Below are positions 49,313 to 57,245 of a stretch of DNA of 64,000 bases, piece by piece (position 1 is the stretch's first letter; each line of letters opens with the position of its first letter). A program made the position numbers and the translations under genes. A model generated the notes under the pieces. It did not search any database. It worked only from the letters and a program-made list of their open reading frames with translations, and was not told where the DNA came from. Origin of the DNA: Bradyrhizobium sp. AZCC 1693 (GTDB lineage Bacteria > Pseudomonadota > Alphaproteobacteria > Rhizobiales > Xanthobacteraceae); NCBI RefSeq assembly GCF_036924745.1, contig NZ_JAZHSD010000001.1, positions 7,191,001-7,255,000 of the forward strand. Direction: 5' to 3'.

Positions 49313-50980
49313 ATGTCCGCCAAGATCGACCCTATCACGCGATCCGTCGTCCAGCACCGCCTCAGTTCGATCGTGAAGGAGATGGGCGAGGCAATGCTTC
49401 GCACCTCCTATTCGCAGATCCTCAATTCCAGCCGCGATTTTTCGCTGGCGATCTGCGACACCAGCGCCCGCCTGATCGCGCAGGCCGATCACCTTCCGGT
49501 TCATGTCGGCGCGCTGCCCTGGGCGACGCTCGCGGTCGAGGAGCGGTTCAAGGACGTGCAGCAAGGCGACGTCATCCTGCTCAACGATCCCTATCATGGC
49601 GGCAGCCATCTGCCCGACTTGACCGCCTTCGTCCCGGTCTTCGCCGGCGACAAGCGCCTGCTCTGGACCATCGTGCGCGCACATCAGAGCGATATCGGCG
49701 GCGCCACCCATGGCGCCTATAATCCCGCCGCCACCGAGATCTATCAGGAAGGCCTGCGCGTCCCGCCGATCAAGCTCTATGAGGCCGGCAAGCTGCGCGA
49801 CGATCTGCTCGATCTGTTGGCGCTGAACATCCGCAACCCCCGAGAATTCCGCGGCGACCTCGCAGCCATGCTCGGCGCGGCCCATCTCGGCGAGCGGCGG
49901 CTGTCGCGGCTGTTTGCCGAATTCGGCGCACCGGTGGTGGAAGCCGCCATGGAAGCCATCCTCGATGCGACGGAGCAGCAGACCCGCGCCGTGGTTTCGA
50001 CCTGGAAGGACGGCGTGTTTTACGGCGAGGCGTTTCTCGACGATGACGGCCACGGCCGCACCGACATCCGCATCGCCGCGAAGGTGACCAAGAAGGGCAG
50101 CGACGTCGAGATCGACCTCTCGAAGTCCGACCCGCAATCGACCAGCTTTGTGAATTCCTCGCACGCCAACATGCAGGCGGCGGTGGCGATGGCGTTTGCC
50201 TACCTGATCGACGCGGAAATCCCGAAGAACACGGGCGCGCTGCGCCCGCTGAAGGTCGTTGCAAAACAAGGCACAGTGGTGTGGGCCGATCCGGGCCGGC
50301 CGGTGACGCTGTGCACCAGTCATCCCTCGAATGAAATCGTGGAAGCCATCGTGAAGGCGCTGTCGGCGTCTTGTCCGGAGCGCGCGATGGCGGGCTGGAG
50401 CCGCCGGTTCCGGATCGCGATCCAGGGCGAAGACCCGCGTACGGGAAAGAATTTCATCTGGCATCTGTTCCAGGCGCGCCCGGGCGGCGGTGCATCGTCC
50501 CGCGGCGACGGCTGGTCTTCGATCGGCGAATGGCACTCGGTCGGTGGGCTGAAATTCGGCAGCCTCGAAGTCGCCGAGGTGCGCTTTCCCCTGCATTTCC
50601 GCACGCATGAATTCCGCCCCGGCTCCGGCGGCGACGGCCAGCATCGCGGCGGCCTTGGCGTGTCGCTCGATCTGGTGCTGGAGACGGAGAAGGTCGCAAA
50701 AGGCAACACCGCGGGCGACGGCGCGCGCCACGGTCCCTGCGGCATGCTCGGCGGCGAGGACGGCAAGCCGCATCATTATCGCTTGCTGTCCGAGGGCCGC
50801 GAGCCGCGGGTGCTCCGCACCAAGGAAGTCGGCATCGAACTGCGCCCCGGCGATTGCCTCGAAATCCGTTCCTCCGGCGGTGGCGGCTGGGGGCCGCCTG
50901 AAAAGCGATCGGCGGAGGCGCGCCGGCACGATCGCGAGCAGGGCCTGACGGACGTCGCGGCAGAGCAGGCGTCCTCATGA
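49313..50980 (+). CDS. N-methylhydantoinase/oxoprolinase subunit B (HyuB)
   Basis: Subunit B of the ATP-dependent hydantoinase/5-oxoprolinase/acetone-carboxylase superfamily, 555 residues. Family start DPITRSVVQHRLSSIVKEMGEAMLRTSYSQILNSSRDFS, the AQADHLPVHVGALPWA and LNDPYHGGSHLPDLTAFVPVF motifs, RAHQSDIGGATHGAYNP and a C-terminal SSGGGGWGPPEKR are visible. It overlaps subunit A by four bases. In this superfamily the two subunits open a cyclic amide using ATP. The order B then A is the reverse of the more usual A then B. Confidence 0.9.
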   Translation: MSAKIDPITRSVVQHRLSSIVKEMGEAMLRTSYSQILNSSRDFSLAICDTSARLIAQADHLPVHVGALPWATLAVEERFKDVQQGDVILLNDPYHGGSHLPDLTAFVPVFAGDKRLLWTIVRAHQSDIGGATHGAYNPAATEIYQEGLRVPPIKLYEAGKLRDDLLDLLALNIRNPREFRGDLAAMLGAAHLGERRLSRLFAEFGAPVVEAAMEAILDATEQQTRAVVSTWKDGVFYGEAFLDDDGHGRTDIRIAAKVTKKGSDVEIDLSKSDPQSTSFVNSSHANMQAAVAMAFAYLIDAEIPKNTGALRPLKVVAKQGTVVWADPGRPVTLCTSHPSNEIVEAIVKALSASCPERAMAGWSRRFRIAIQGEDPRTGKNFIWHLFQARPGGGASSRGDGWSSIGEWHSVGGLKFGSLEVAEVRFPLHFRTHEFRPGSGGDGQHRGGLGVSLDLVLETEKVAKGNTAGDGARHGPCGMLGGEDGKPHHYRLLSEGREPRVLRTKEVGIELRPGDCLEIRSSGGGGWGPPEKRSAEARRHDREQGLTDVAAEQASS

Positions 50981-53022
50981 TGTTCAGGATTGGCGTTGAC
51001 GTCGGCGGGACCTACACCGATCTCGTGGCCACCGACGAGAGCGGGCGCACCGTCTTTGCGAAATCGCCCTCCACGCCGGCGGATCAGTCGCTCGGTGTGA
51101 TGGCGGGGCTGGAAGAATTGGCGCGTCGTCTCAACGTGACGCGCGCGGAAATGCTCACCGCGACCGACCGGCTGGTTCACGGCACCACGGTTGCGACCAA
51201 TGCGCTGCTGGAGCGCAAGGGCGCAAAAGTCGCACTGCTCACCACGGAAGGCCACCGCGACGTCATCGAGATGCGCGAGGGCCTCAAGCCTGATCGTTAC
51301 GACCTGCGCTCGCCACCGCCGGAACCGCTGGTGCCGCGCGAACGGCGTTTTGGTGTCAGAGAGCGGCTCAAGGCGAACGGCGACGTGCTGATTCCGCTCG
51401 ATGCAAAATCGCTCGACGACGCCATTTCCGGCATCGGGCAATCAGGCGCGACTTCGGTCGCCGTGTGCTTCCTGCATTCCTATCTCAATCCCCTCCACGA
51501 ACTTGCCGCCGTCGAACGGTTGAAGCAGGCGCTGCCCGGCGTCAGCATCTCGCGCTCGAGCGACGTGCTGCCGCAGATCAAGGAATATGAGCGCGTCTCG
51601 ACCACGATCGTGAACGCCTATGTCGAGCCGGTCGTGCGGCGCTATCTGACCAATCTCGAAACGCGGCTTGCCGAGGCGGGCTTCAAAGGCAGTCTCTTCG
51701 TCGTGCTGTCGCATGGCGGCATGGCGCCCGTCGAAGAGGCCTCAAGGCTTGCGGCCGGTACCGTGCTCTCGGGACCTGCGGGTGGCATGTCCGGCGGGCG
51801 GCGCTGTTCTGATCTGGTCGGCATTCCCGATCTGGTGCCGTTCGACATGGGCGGCACCTCGACCGACATCTCGCTGATCTCAGGCGGGCAGGCGTCGCTG
51901 TCCGCTGACGGCATGCTCGCGGGCCAGCGCATCGCGCTGCGCAGCCTCGATATCGCGAGCATTGCGGCGGGCGGCGGCTCGATCGCCAGCGTCGACGCCA
52001 GCCGCACGCTGCGGGTGGGGCCGGAAAGCGCAGGCTCGGTGCCGGGCCCGGCCTGCTACGGCAATGGCGGGCAGGCCGCGACCGTCACCGACGCCAATGT
52101 TGTGCTCGGCTATCTCGATGCGGCCGCCTTCATGGGCGGAAAACGCCCGCTTGATCGCGCCGCCTCGGAAGCCGCCGTCGACCGCATCGCCAAGGCGATG
52201 GAGCTACAGCGCGTCGAGGCCGCCGCCGGCATCTACCGCATGATCAACCTGAACATGGCCGACGGCATTCGCCTGATGACGCTGCGCCGCGGCGTCGATC
52301 CGCGAAAATTCGCGCTCTTGAGTTTCGGCGGCGCGGCGGGCCTGCACGCGGCGGAAGTGGCCCGCGAACTCGAGATCAAGCGCATCATCGTGCCGACAGT
52401 GGCCTCGGTGCTGTCGGCCTGGGGCATGCTGACCAGCGATCTCCGCTACGAGGTCAGCCGCACCCATTACGGCGCCGGCACGCGCATCACCGCCGACGAA
52501 GTGCGCGAGCTCTTTGCCGGGCTGGAGCAGCAGGCCGCCGGCCGGCTGCTTTCCTGGTTCAACGGGAAGATTGCAATCGAGCGCTCCGCCGAGATGCGCT
52601 ATGGCGAGCAGATCTTCGAGATCGACGTATCGCTCGACGGCCTCGACTGGAACGCCGCCGACCTCGTCGAGCGGATCGAAGACCGCTTTCACGTCAGGCA
52701 CGAGGAATTGTATACCTACGCCTCGCGCGGCCAGGAAGTGGTGTTCGTCAACGCCCGCGTCGCCGCGGTCGGCGAGGTGGCGCGGCTTGATTCAGATGCA
52801 AAGCCCGCGTCGTCGTCGGGCGGCTGCACGCCGCGCAGCCAGCGGCAAGCCTTCCTCGGAGGTTGGCGCGCCGTACCGGTCTACGCGCTCGACGAACTCC
52901 GGCCGGGTCACACCCTTGCTGGTCCTGCCATCATCGAGGCCGAGACCACGACAGTGCTGGTAGATACCGGCGATCGCGTGACGGTCAATGCGTTGGGTTG
53001 GCTGGATATTTCGCTGCGATGA
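50977..53022 (+). CDS. N-methylhydantoinase/oxoprolinase subunit A (HyuA)
   Basis: The ATP-binding partner of subunit B, 681 residues, with the actin-like fold start MFRIGVDVGGTYTDLVATDE, the TDRLVHGTTVATNALLERKGAKVALLTTEGHRDVIEMREG stretch, VLSGPAGGMSGG, FDMGGTSTDISLI (phosphate-binding) and LSFGGAAGLHAAEVARELEIKRIIVP. Substrates of this family are 5-oxoproline, hydantoins, caprolactam or ketones; none is decided here. A periplasmic binding protein follows 107 bases later and may supply the substrate. Confidence 0.92.
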   Translation: MMFRIGVDVGGTYTDLVATDESGRTVFAKSPSTPADQSLGVMAGLEELARRLNVTRAEMLTATDRLVHGTTVATNALLERKGAKVALLTTEGHRDVIEMREGLKPDRYDLRSPPPEPLVPRERRFGVRERLKANGDVLIPLDAKSLDDAISGIGQSGATSVAVCFLHSYLNPLHELAAVERLKQALPGVSISRSSDVLPQIKEYERVSTTIVNAYVEPVVRRYLTNLETRLAEAGFKGSLFVVLSHGGMAPVEEASRLAAGTVLSGPAGGMSGGRRCSDLVGIPDLVPFDMGGTSTDISLISGGQASLSADGMLAGQRIALRSLDIASIAAGGGSIASVDASRTLRVGPESAGSVPGPACYGNGGQAATVTDANVVLGYLDAAAFMGGKRPLDRAASEAAVDRIAKAMELQRVEAAAGIYRMINLNMADGIRLMTLRRGVDPRKFALLSFGGAAGLHAAEVARELEIKRIIVPTVASVLSAWGMLTSDLRYEVSRTHYGAGTRITADEVRELFAGLEQQAAGRLLSWFNGKIAIERSAEMRYGEQIFEIDVSLDGLDWNAADLVERIEDRFHVRHEELYTYASRGQEVVFVNARVAAVGEVARLDSDAKPASSSGGCTPRSQRQAFLGGWRAVPVYALDELRPGHTLAGPAIIEAETTTVLVDTGDRVTVNALGWLDISLR

Positions 53023-53129
53023 TCGCGGGTGCCAACATTTGATTTCAACAGCCCGTTTTCGGCGCTATTATCGCGATCGCTGGGTAGGCGTCACAAGCTC
53101 CCGCGAGCTTGGCGTTCGAGGCCGCGTCG

Positions 53130-54350
53130 ATGAAAACAATAATAAGTTCGCTGCTACCAGCTCTCTTCGCCGCATTATTGTTGGCCACCCTGCAGCCGAT
53201 CCAGGCCGCCGGCGTGACCGACACCGAAATCCGCATCGGCAACATCATGCCCTATACCGGGCCGCTGGCCGCGTTTGCTTCGATCGGAAGGGCGGAGGCC
53301 GCCTATTTCGACATGATCAACGAGCGCGGCGGCATCAATGGGCGCCAGATCAAATTCATCTCGCGCGACGACAGCTCAAATCCACGAACAGCGGTCGAGC
53401 ACACAAGTGAATTGGTCGAGCAGGAGCGCGTGCATCTGATGTTCGGATCGTTCGGCACGCCGAGCAATCTGGCGACGCGGGCCTATCTCAACGAGAGGAA
53501 TATCCCCCAGCTCTTTGTCGCTTCCGGCGACGAGGAGTGGGCGCATCCGAAGCGATATCCGTGGACGATGGGCTGGCAGCCGACATTTCACGCCGAGGGC
53601 CGCATCTACGCTAATTACATCCAGGCCGCCTATCCCAGCCGGAAGATCGCGGTGCTCTGGCAGAACGATCAGTTCGGCCGCGATCTGTTCCGGGGATTGC
53701 AGGAGGGGCTCGGCCTCACCGCCAGCATGATCGTGGCCGACATCGCTATCGAGGCTGATATGTCGATCGATACCCAGGTCGAAATCCTGAAGAACTCCGG
53801 CGCCGAGGTGCTCGTGCTCAATTGCACGCCGCCGATCTCGGCGCGCGCCATCCGCAGAGCGGCCGAACTGGGCTGGCATCCACAATTGTTGCTGGTCAAC
53901 GCGGCGGCTTCGATCGCGAACGCGCTGAGGCCGGCGGGGCTTCAGAACGCCGTCGGTGTGATCTCCACCTCGTTCCTGAAGGACGCCAGCGACACCGCGT
54001 GGAAGGAAGATCCTGCCATCAAGGAATGGCTCGCGTTCATGGACAGGTATTATCCCGATGGCGACAAGGAAGATGGCAACGCCATCTTCGGCTACGCGGC
54101 GGCGGCAACGCTGGTTCAGGTCTTGACCCAGTGCGGCGACGACCTGTCGCGCGAGAATATCATGCGGCAGGCGGCGTCGCTCAGGAATTACCAGAGCCCC
54201 ATCGCGCTGCCAGGAATTGCAATCAACACCGGCCCGGCCGACTTCCATCCGATCAAGCAGATGCGGCTGGTGCAGTTCGACGGCAGCTCCTGGCAGCCGA
54301 TCGGCGACGTGATCGAAAGCGCGTTCGCGGGAGCGCCGAATGATAATTGA
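53130..54350 (+). CDS. branched-chain-amino-acid-type ABC substrate-binding protein (LivK-like)
   Basis: A family-6 periplasmic binding protein of 406 residues with a Sec signal (MKTIISSLLPALFAALLLATLQPIQA). The body begins VTDTEIRIGNIMPYTGPLAAFASIGRAEAAYFDMINERGGINGRQI and holds FGSFGTPSNLATRAYLNE and KIAVLWQNDQFGRDLFRGL. The ATG at 53130 starts the signal peptide cleanly; one at 53109 adds seven unneeded residues. No LivHMGF genes are near. Position after the hydantoinase genes suggests an amide or amino-acid-like ligand. Confidence 0.87.
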   Translation: MKTIISSLLPALFAALLLATLQPIQAAGVTDTEIRIGNIMPYTGPLAAFASIGRAEAAYFDMINERGGINGRQIKFISRDDSSNPRTAVEHTSELVEQERVHLMFGSFGTPSNLATRAYLNERNIPQLFVASGDEEWAHPKRYPWTMGWQPTFHAEGRIYANYIQAAYPSRKIAVLWQNDQFGRDLFRGLQEGLGLTASMIVADIAIEADMSIDTQVEILKNSGAEVLVLNCTPPISARAIRRAAELGWHPQLLLVNAAASIANALRPAGLQNAVGVISTSFLKDASDTAWKEDPAIKEWLAFMDRYYPDGDKEDGNAIFGYAAAATLVQVLTQCGDDLSRENIMRQAASLRNYQSPIALPGIAINTGPADFHPIKQMRLVQFDGSSWQPIGDVIESAFAGAPNDN

Positions 54351-54360
54351 ACTCGGCACT

Positions 54361-54500
54361 TCTCCCTCGCCCCGCTCTTGCGGGGAGAGGGCAGGGGTGA
54401 GGGGCTGTCTCCTCAAACACGGTGGCAGTTGAGTTCGTGGAGAGTCCCCCCTCACCCGGAATTCAAGCTGCGCTTGAATTCCGACCTCTCCCCGCGCGCG
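54361..54500. repeat. palindromic intergenic repeat, copy 3, left part (split by IS)
   Basis: Same family as the repeats at 39884 and 45837: CCCCGCTCTTGCGGGG hairpin, GGGTGAGGGGC, then GTCCCCCCTCACCCGGAATTC and GAATTCCGACCTCTCCCCGCGCGCG. The last expected bases are missing here and reappear at 55788-55806, beyond the IS element. Confidence 0.85.
54492..54500. repeat. left copy of 9-bp target-site duplication
   Basis: CCGCGCGCG directly left of the IS end. The same nine bases lie directly right of the IS at 55788-55796. They were part of the GC palindrome in the intergenic repeat. Confidence 0.88.
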
Positions 54501-55787
54501 CAGCGCTGTCCGGGGAATGATTCACTATGCCGCAGCGCATGCCCGGCAAATCCAGCGTGAGCCGGATACTTTCTGGTTGTCGAGACTCAGAAAGGGGCCG
54601 GGCATGCGCTGCGTAAATAGCATCTTTGGGGAGCTTCTCAAACCGATCGATCGGCGGCAATTTCGCGGGATTGTGGAGAAGCATGACGGCGACGCCTACG
54701 ACAAGTCATTCAAAAGCTGGGATCATTTGGTGACGCTCGTCGGAGCCCAGCTAGGCCAGGTGATGAGTCTGCGCGCGGTCGAAGGCGCTTTCAATGCCAA
54801 CAGCCATCAGCATTATCATCTTGGTGTGGGCCGGGTTGCTCGTTCGACGCTTTCGGATGCGAATGCGCGGCGCCCGGTTGGCGTTTTTGCGGAGACCTTC
54901 GCCATGCTGGCGGAGAAGGCTGATCGACATACGCGGGTGGAGGGAGCCGAGATGGTTCGGCTGATCGACTCGAGCCCGGTTCCGTTGGGCAAGGTGTGCA
55001 AATGGGCTGAATGGAATGGTCGCATCCGCGGCATGAAGATGCATACGGTCTACGAACCGGACGGCAAGTGCCCCCGCTGCGTCGAGATTACGCCGGCGAC
55101 CGTCAACGACGTCGAGATCGGCCGCCAAACCGAACTCGAAGCCGGCGTGACTTACGTGTTCGACAAAGGCTATTACCACTTCGGCTGGTGGAAGAAGATC
55201 AATGATACCGGGGCTTTCTTCGTCACACGCACCAAGGTGAGCACGCGCTTGCGCAAGTCGAAGTCCCGGTATGTCCGCAAGACCATCGGCGACGGTTTCA
55301 AAATCATCAACGATGCCGATGTCGCGCTTGCGAGCAAAGGCGATTCCAGTCTTCCGATTCCGTTGCGCCGCATCAAAGTCAGGCGCGACAAAGGTGGAGT
55401 GATCACGCTCATCACCAACGATCTCGAACGCACAGCCGTCGAGATTGCGGCACTCTATAAGAGCCGTTGGCAGATCGAGCTTTTGTTCCGTTGGATCAAG
55501 CAGCATCTCAATCTTCGCAAGTTCATGGCCAAAAACGACAACGCAATCCGTCTGCAGATCCTCGCCGCGATGATCGCATATCTGCTTCTGCGCCTCGCCC
55601 GGCGATTGAATTCCTTGAAAATGCTGGACTTGCGCTTCGCCGAGTTGGTCTGCCAACGCCTGTTCATGCGAAGTCACATCGCAAAAATTGACAAACCTCC
55701 GCCGGTCAACCCGAGCAAGCCGAAGCCCAGGTTTTCTGCCGATCAACTGGGATTCTGCTATGAGTGATTTTTCCCCGGACAGCCCTG
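54501..55787 (+). mobile_element. complete IS4-family insertion sequence (1287 bp)
   Basis: Ends match as inverted repeats: left CAGCGCTGTCCGGGGAA and right (reverse complement) CAGGGCTGTCCGGGGAA, 16 of 17 identical, with further similarity (ATTCACT/ATCACT) inside. It is flanked by the 9-bp duplication CCGCGCGCG, a size within the IS4-family range. It carries one intact transposase gene. It interrupts the third copy of the palindromic intergenic repeat, and removing it with one duplication rejoins that repeat. All parts look intact, so it is probably recent and may be active. Confidence 0.92.
54604..55767 (+). CDS. IS4-family transposase
   Basis: A DDE transposase of 387 residues from the ATG at 54604, preceded by AAAGGGG; the frame is open back to 54517, inside the terminal repeat. 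The catalytic Asp residues are in EMVRLIDSSPVPLG and TYVFDKGYYHFGW. The C-terminal signature YKSRWQIELLFRWIK fits the IS4 pattern Y-2-R-3-E-6-K and supplies the Glu. No frameshift or stop is seen, so the enzyme should be functional. Confidence 0.93.
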   Translation: MRCVNSIFGELLKPIDRRQFRGIVEKHDGDAYDKSFKSWDHLVTLVGAQLGQVMSLRAVEGAFNANSHQHYHLGVGRVARSTLSDANARRPVGVFAETFAMLAEKADRHTRVEGAEMVRLIDSSPVPLGKVCKWAEWNGRIRGMKMHTVYEPDGKCPRCVEITPATVNDVEIGRQTELEAGVTYVFDKGYYHFGWWKKINDTGAFFVTRTKVSTRLRKSKSRYVRKTIGDGFKIINDADVALASKGDSSLPIPLRRIKVRRDKGGVITLITNDLERTAVEIAALYKSRWQIELLFRWIKQHLNLRKFMAKNDNAIRLQILAAMIAYLLLRLARRLNSLKMLDLRFAELVCQRLFMRSHIAKIDKPPPVNPSKPKPRFSADQLGFCYE

Positions 55788-55806
55788 CCGCGCGCGGGGC
55801 GAGGTA
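55788..55806. repeat. right target duplication and tail of palindromic repeat copy 3
   Basis: CCGCGCGCG (55788-55796) duplicates 54492-54500, then GGGCGAGGTAA completes the repeat end seen as GGGGCGAGGTGA in copy 2. Confidence 0.85.
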
Positions 55807-55809
55807 ACC

Positions 55810-57027
55810 TCACGACTTCTTCTGCCCGTAATTCAACAGCCCGCCCTTGCTCTTCGGCGGATGGGCGCGCAGGCCTTCCTCGTTGGGCTCGGTGCCCCAG
55901 CCGGGGCGATCCGGCATCACCAGGTGGCCGTCGACGATCTCGGGCACGTGGGTGAACAGTTCATGGTCCCACGCCAGCCGGTCGACATCCGTTTCCATGA
56001 TCCGCAAATTCGGCACGGCCGCCGAGAAATGTGCATTCATCATGGTGCAGAGGTGGCCGTAGAAATTATGCGGGGCGACGTTGACCTCGAAATGCTCGGC
56101 GGCGGCGGCGATCTTCATGGATTGCCAGACACCGTTCCAGGGCGTGTCGACGATCGCAACATCCATTGCCTGTTCGTTGAAATAGGGCAGGAATTCGCGC
56201 AGGCCCAGCAGCGTCTCACAGGAGGAGACCGGGTGCGGGCTCTGGCGGCGGATATAGCCCAGCGCCTGCGGATTAAAAGTGTCGATCTCCACCCAGAACA
56301 AATCCATATCCTTGATGGCGCGCAGGATCTTCAGATACCCTTCCGTCTTGGCGTTGAAGTTGAGGTCGAGCAGCAAATCGACATCGGGGCCGGCGCCGTC
56401 GCGGATCGCTTCCAGATGCATGCAGAGGTTTCGCAGCACCTTGCGGTCGACGTTGATCTCCGGCTCGAACGGCGAGCCGAAGCCGGGCCGCCAGCCCTGC
56501 GGCTTGCCATCGGTGTAGACGAAGATGTTGGTCTTCATCGCCGTAAAGCCTTTTTCGCGCACCTCGCGGCCGATTGCTTTCACGCCGTCGAGGTCGGTAA
56601 TCGCCGGCTTGAACCAGTCGGGATGGTTGATGCGCCAGGTCGCGCAGTGCGACCAGTAGACCCGGATGCGGTCGCGGATTTTGCCGCCGAGCAGTTCGTA
56701 ACAGGGCACGCCCAGCGCCTTGGCCTTGACGTCGAGCAGCGCGTTCTCGATGGCGCCGAGCGCCAGCGCCACCACGCCGCCCGCGGCCGGCCGCGTCGCG
56801 GCAAACAGTTCGGCGTAGATCCGCTCATGCTGGAAGGCGTTCTTGCCGACCACGCGCGCCCCAAGCCGCTCGATCGCCGTGGTGACGCCCGGCGCGCCAA
56901 AACCCTCGTCGTACTCGCTCCAGCCGACGATGCCGTCCTCGGTCATGATCTTGACGAAGTGGTAGTTCCGCCAGCCGGCGTCGCAGGCGAGCGTTTCGAC
57001 GCTTCTTATGGTTGTGGCCTTTTTCAT
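55810..57027 (-). CDS. mandelate racemase/muconate lactonizing enzyme family (sugar-acid dehydratase-like)
   Basis: An enolase-superfamily enzyme of 405 residues, which abstracts a proton next to a carboxylate using Mg2+. The capping domain includes WSEYDEGFG, and the barrel has GFTAMKTNIF (base Lys), LLLDLNFN, LFWVEIDT and SSCETLLG (three metal ligands Asp, Glu, Glu) and VAPHNFYGHL (second-face His). The ATG at 57027 has AGGAAA upstream. Likely a dehydratase of a sugar acid (galactonate- or similar); the exact substrate is open. Divergent from the carboxylase gene. Confidence 0.85.
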   Translation of the reverse strand: MKKATTIRSVETLACDAGWRNYHFVKIMTEDGIVGWSEYDEGFGAPGVTTAIERLGARVVGKNAFQHERIYAELFAATRPAAGGVVALALGAIENALLDVKAKALGVPCYELLGGKIRDRIRVYWSHCATWRINHPDWFKPAITDLDGVKAIGREVREKGFTAMKTNIFVYTDGKPQGWRPGFGSPFEPEINVDRKVLRNLCMHLEAIRDGAGPDVDLLLDLNFNAKTEGYLKILRAIKDMDLFWVEIDTFNPQALGYIRRQSPHPVSSCETLLGLREFLPYFNEQAMDVAIVDTPWNGVWQSMKIAAAAEHFEVNVAPHNFYGHLCTMMNAHFSAAVPNLRIMETDVDRLAWDHELFTHVPEIVDGHLVMPDRPGWGTEPNEEGLRAHPPKSKGGLLNYGQKKS

Positions 57028-57245
57028 GATTTCCTGCCCGGTCTTGTTGTTGTCGTTGGCCGATAACAACAACGGTTTGGCTGAAGCGTCAATGACGGGG
57101 AATCGCCTGTGATTTCCGTTGCGCGGAACAAAATTCCGCTTGCATCGGAATTCCCGCAAGGCTTCATGTTCGGCAACAAGAATCTGAATCGACAGCGATT
57201 TTGCTGGAAAAGTCAGGCGCGAACGCGGGGGTCAACGGAACGTCC

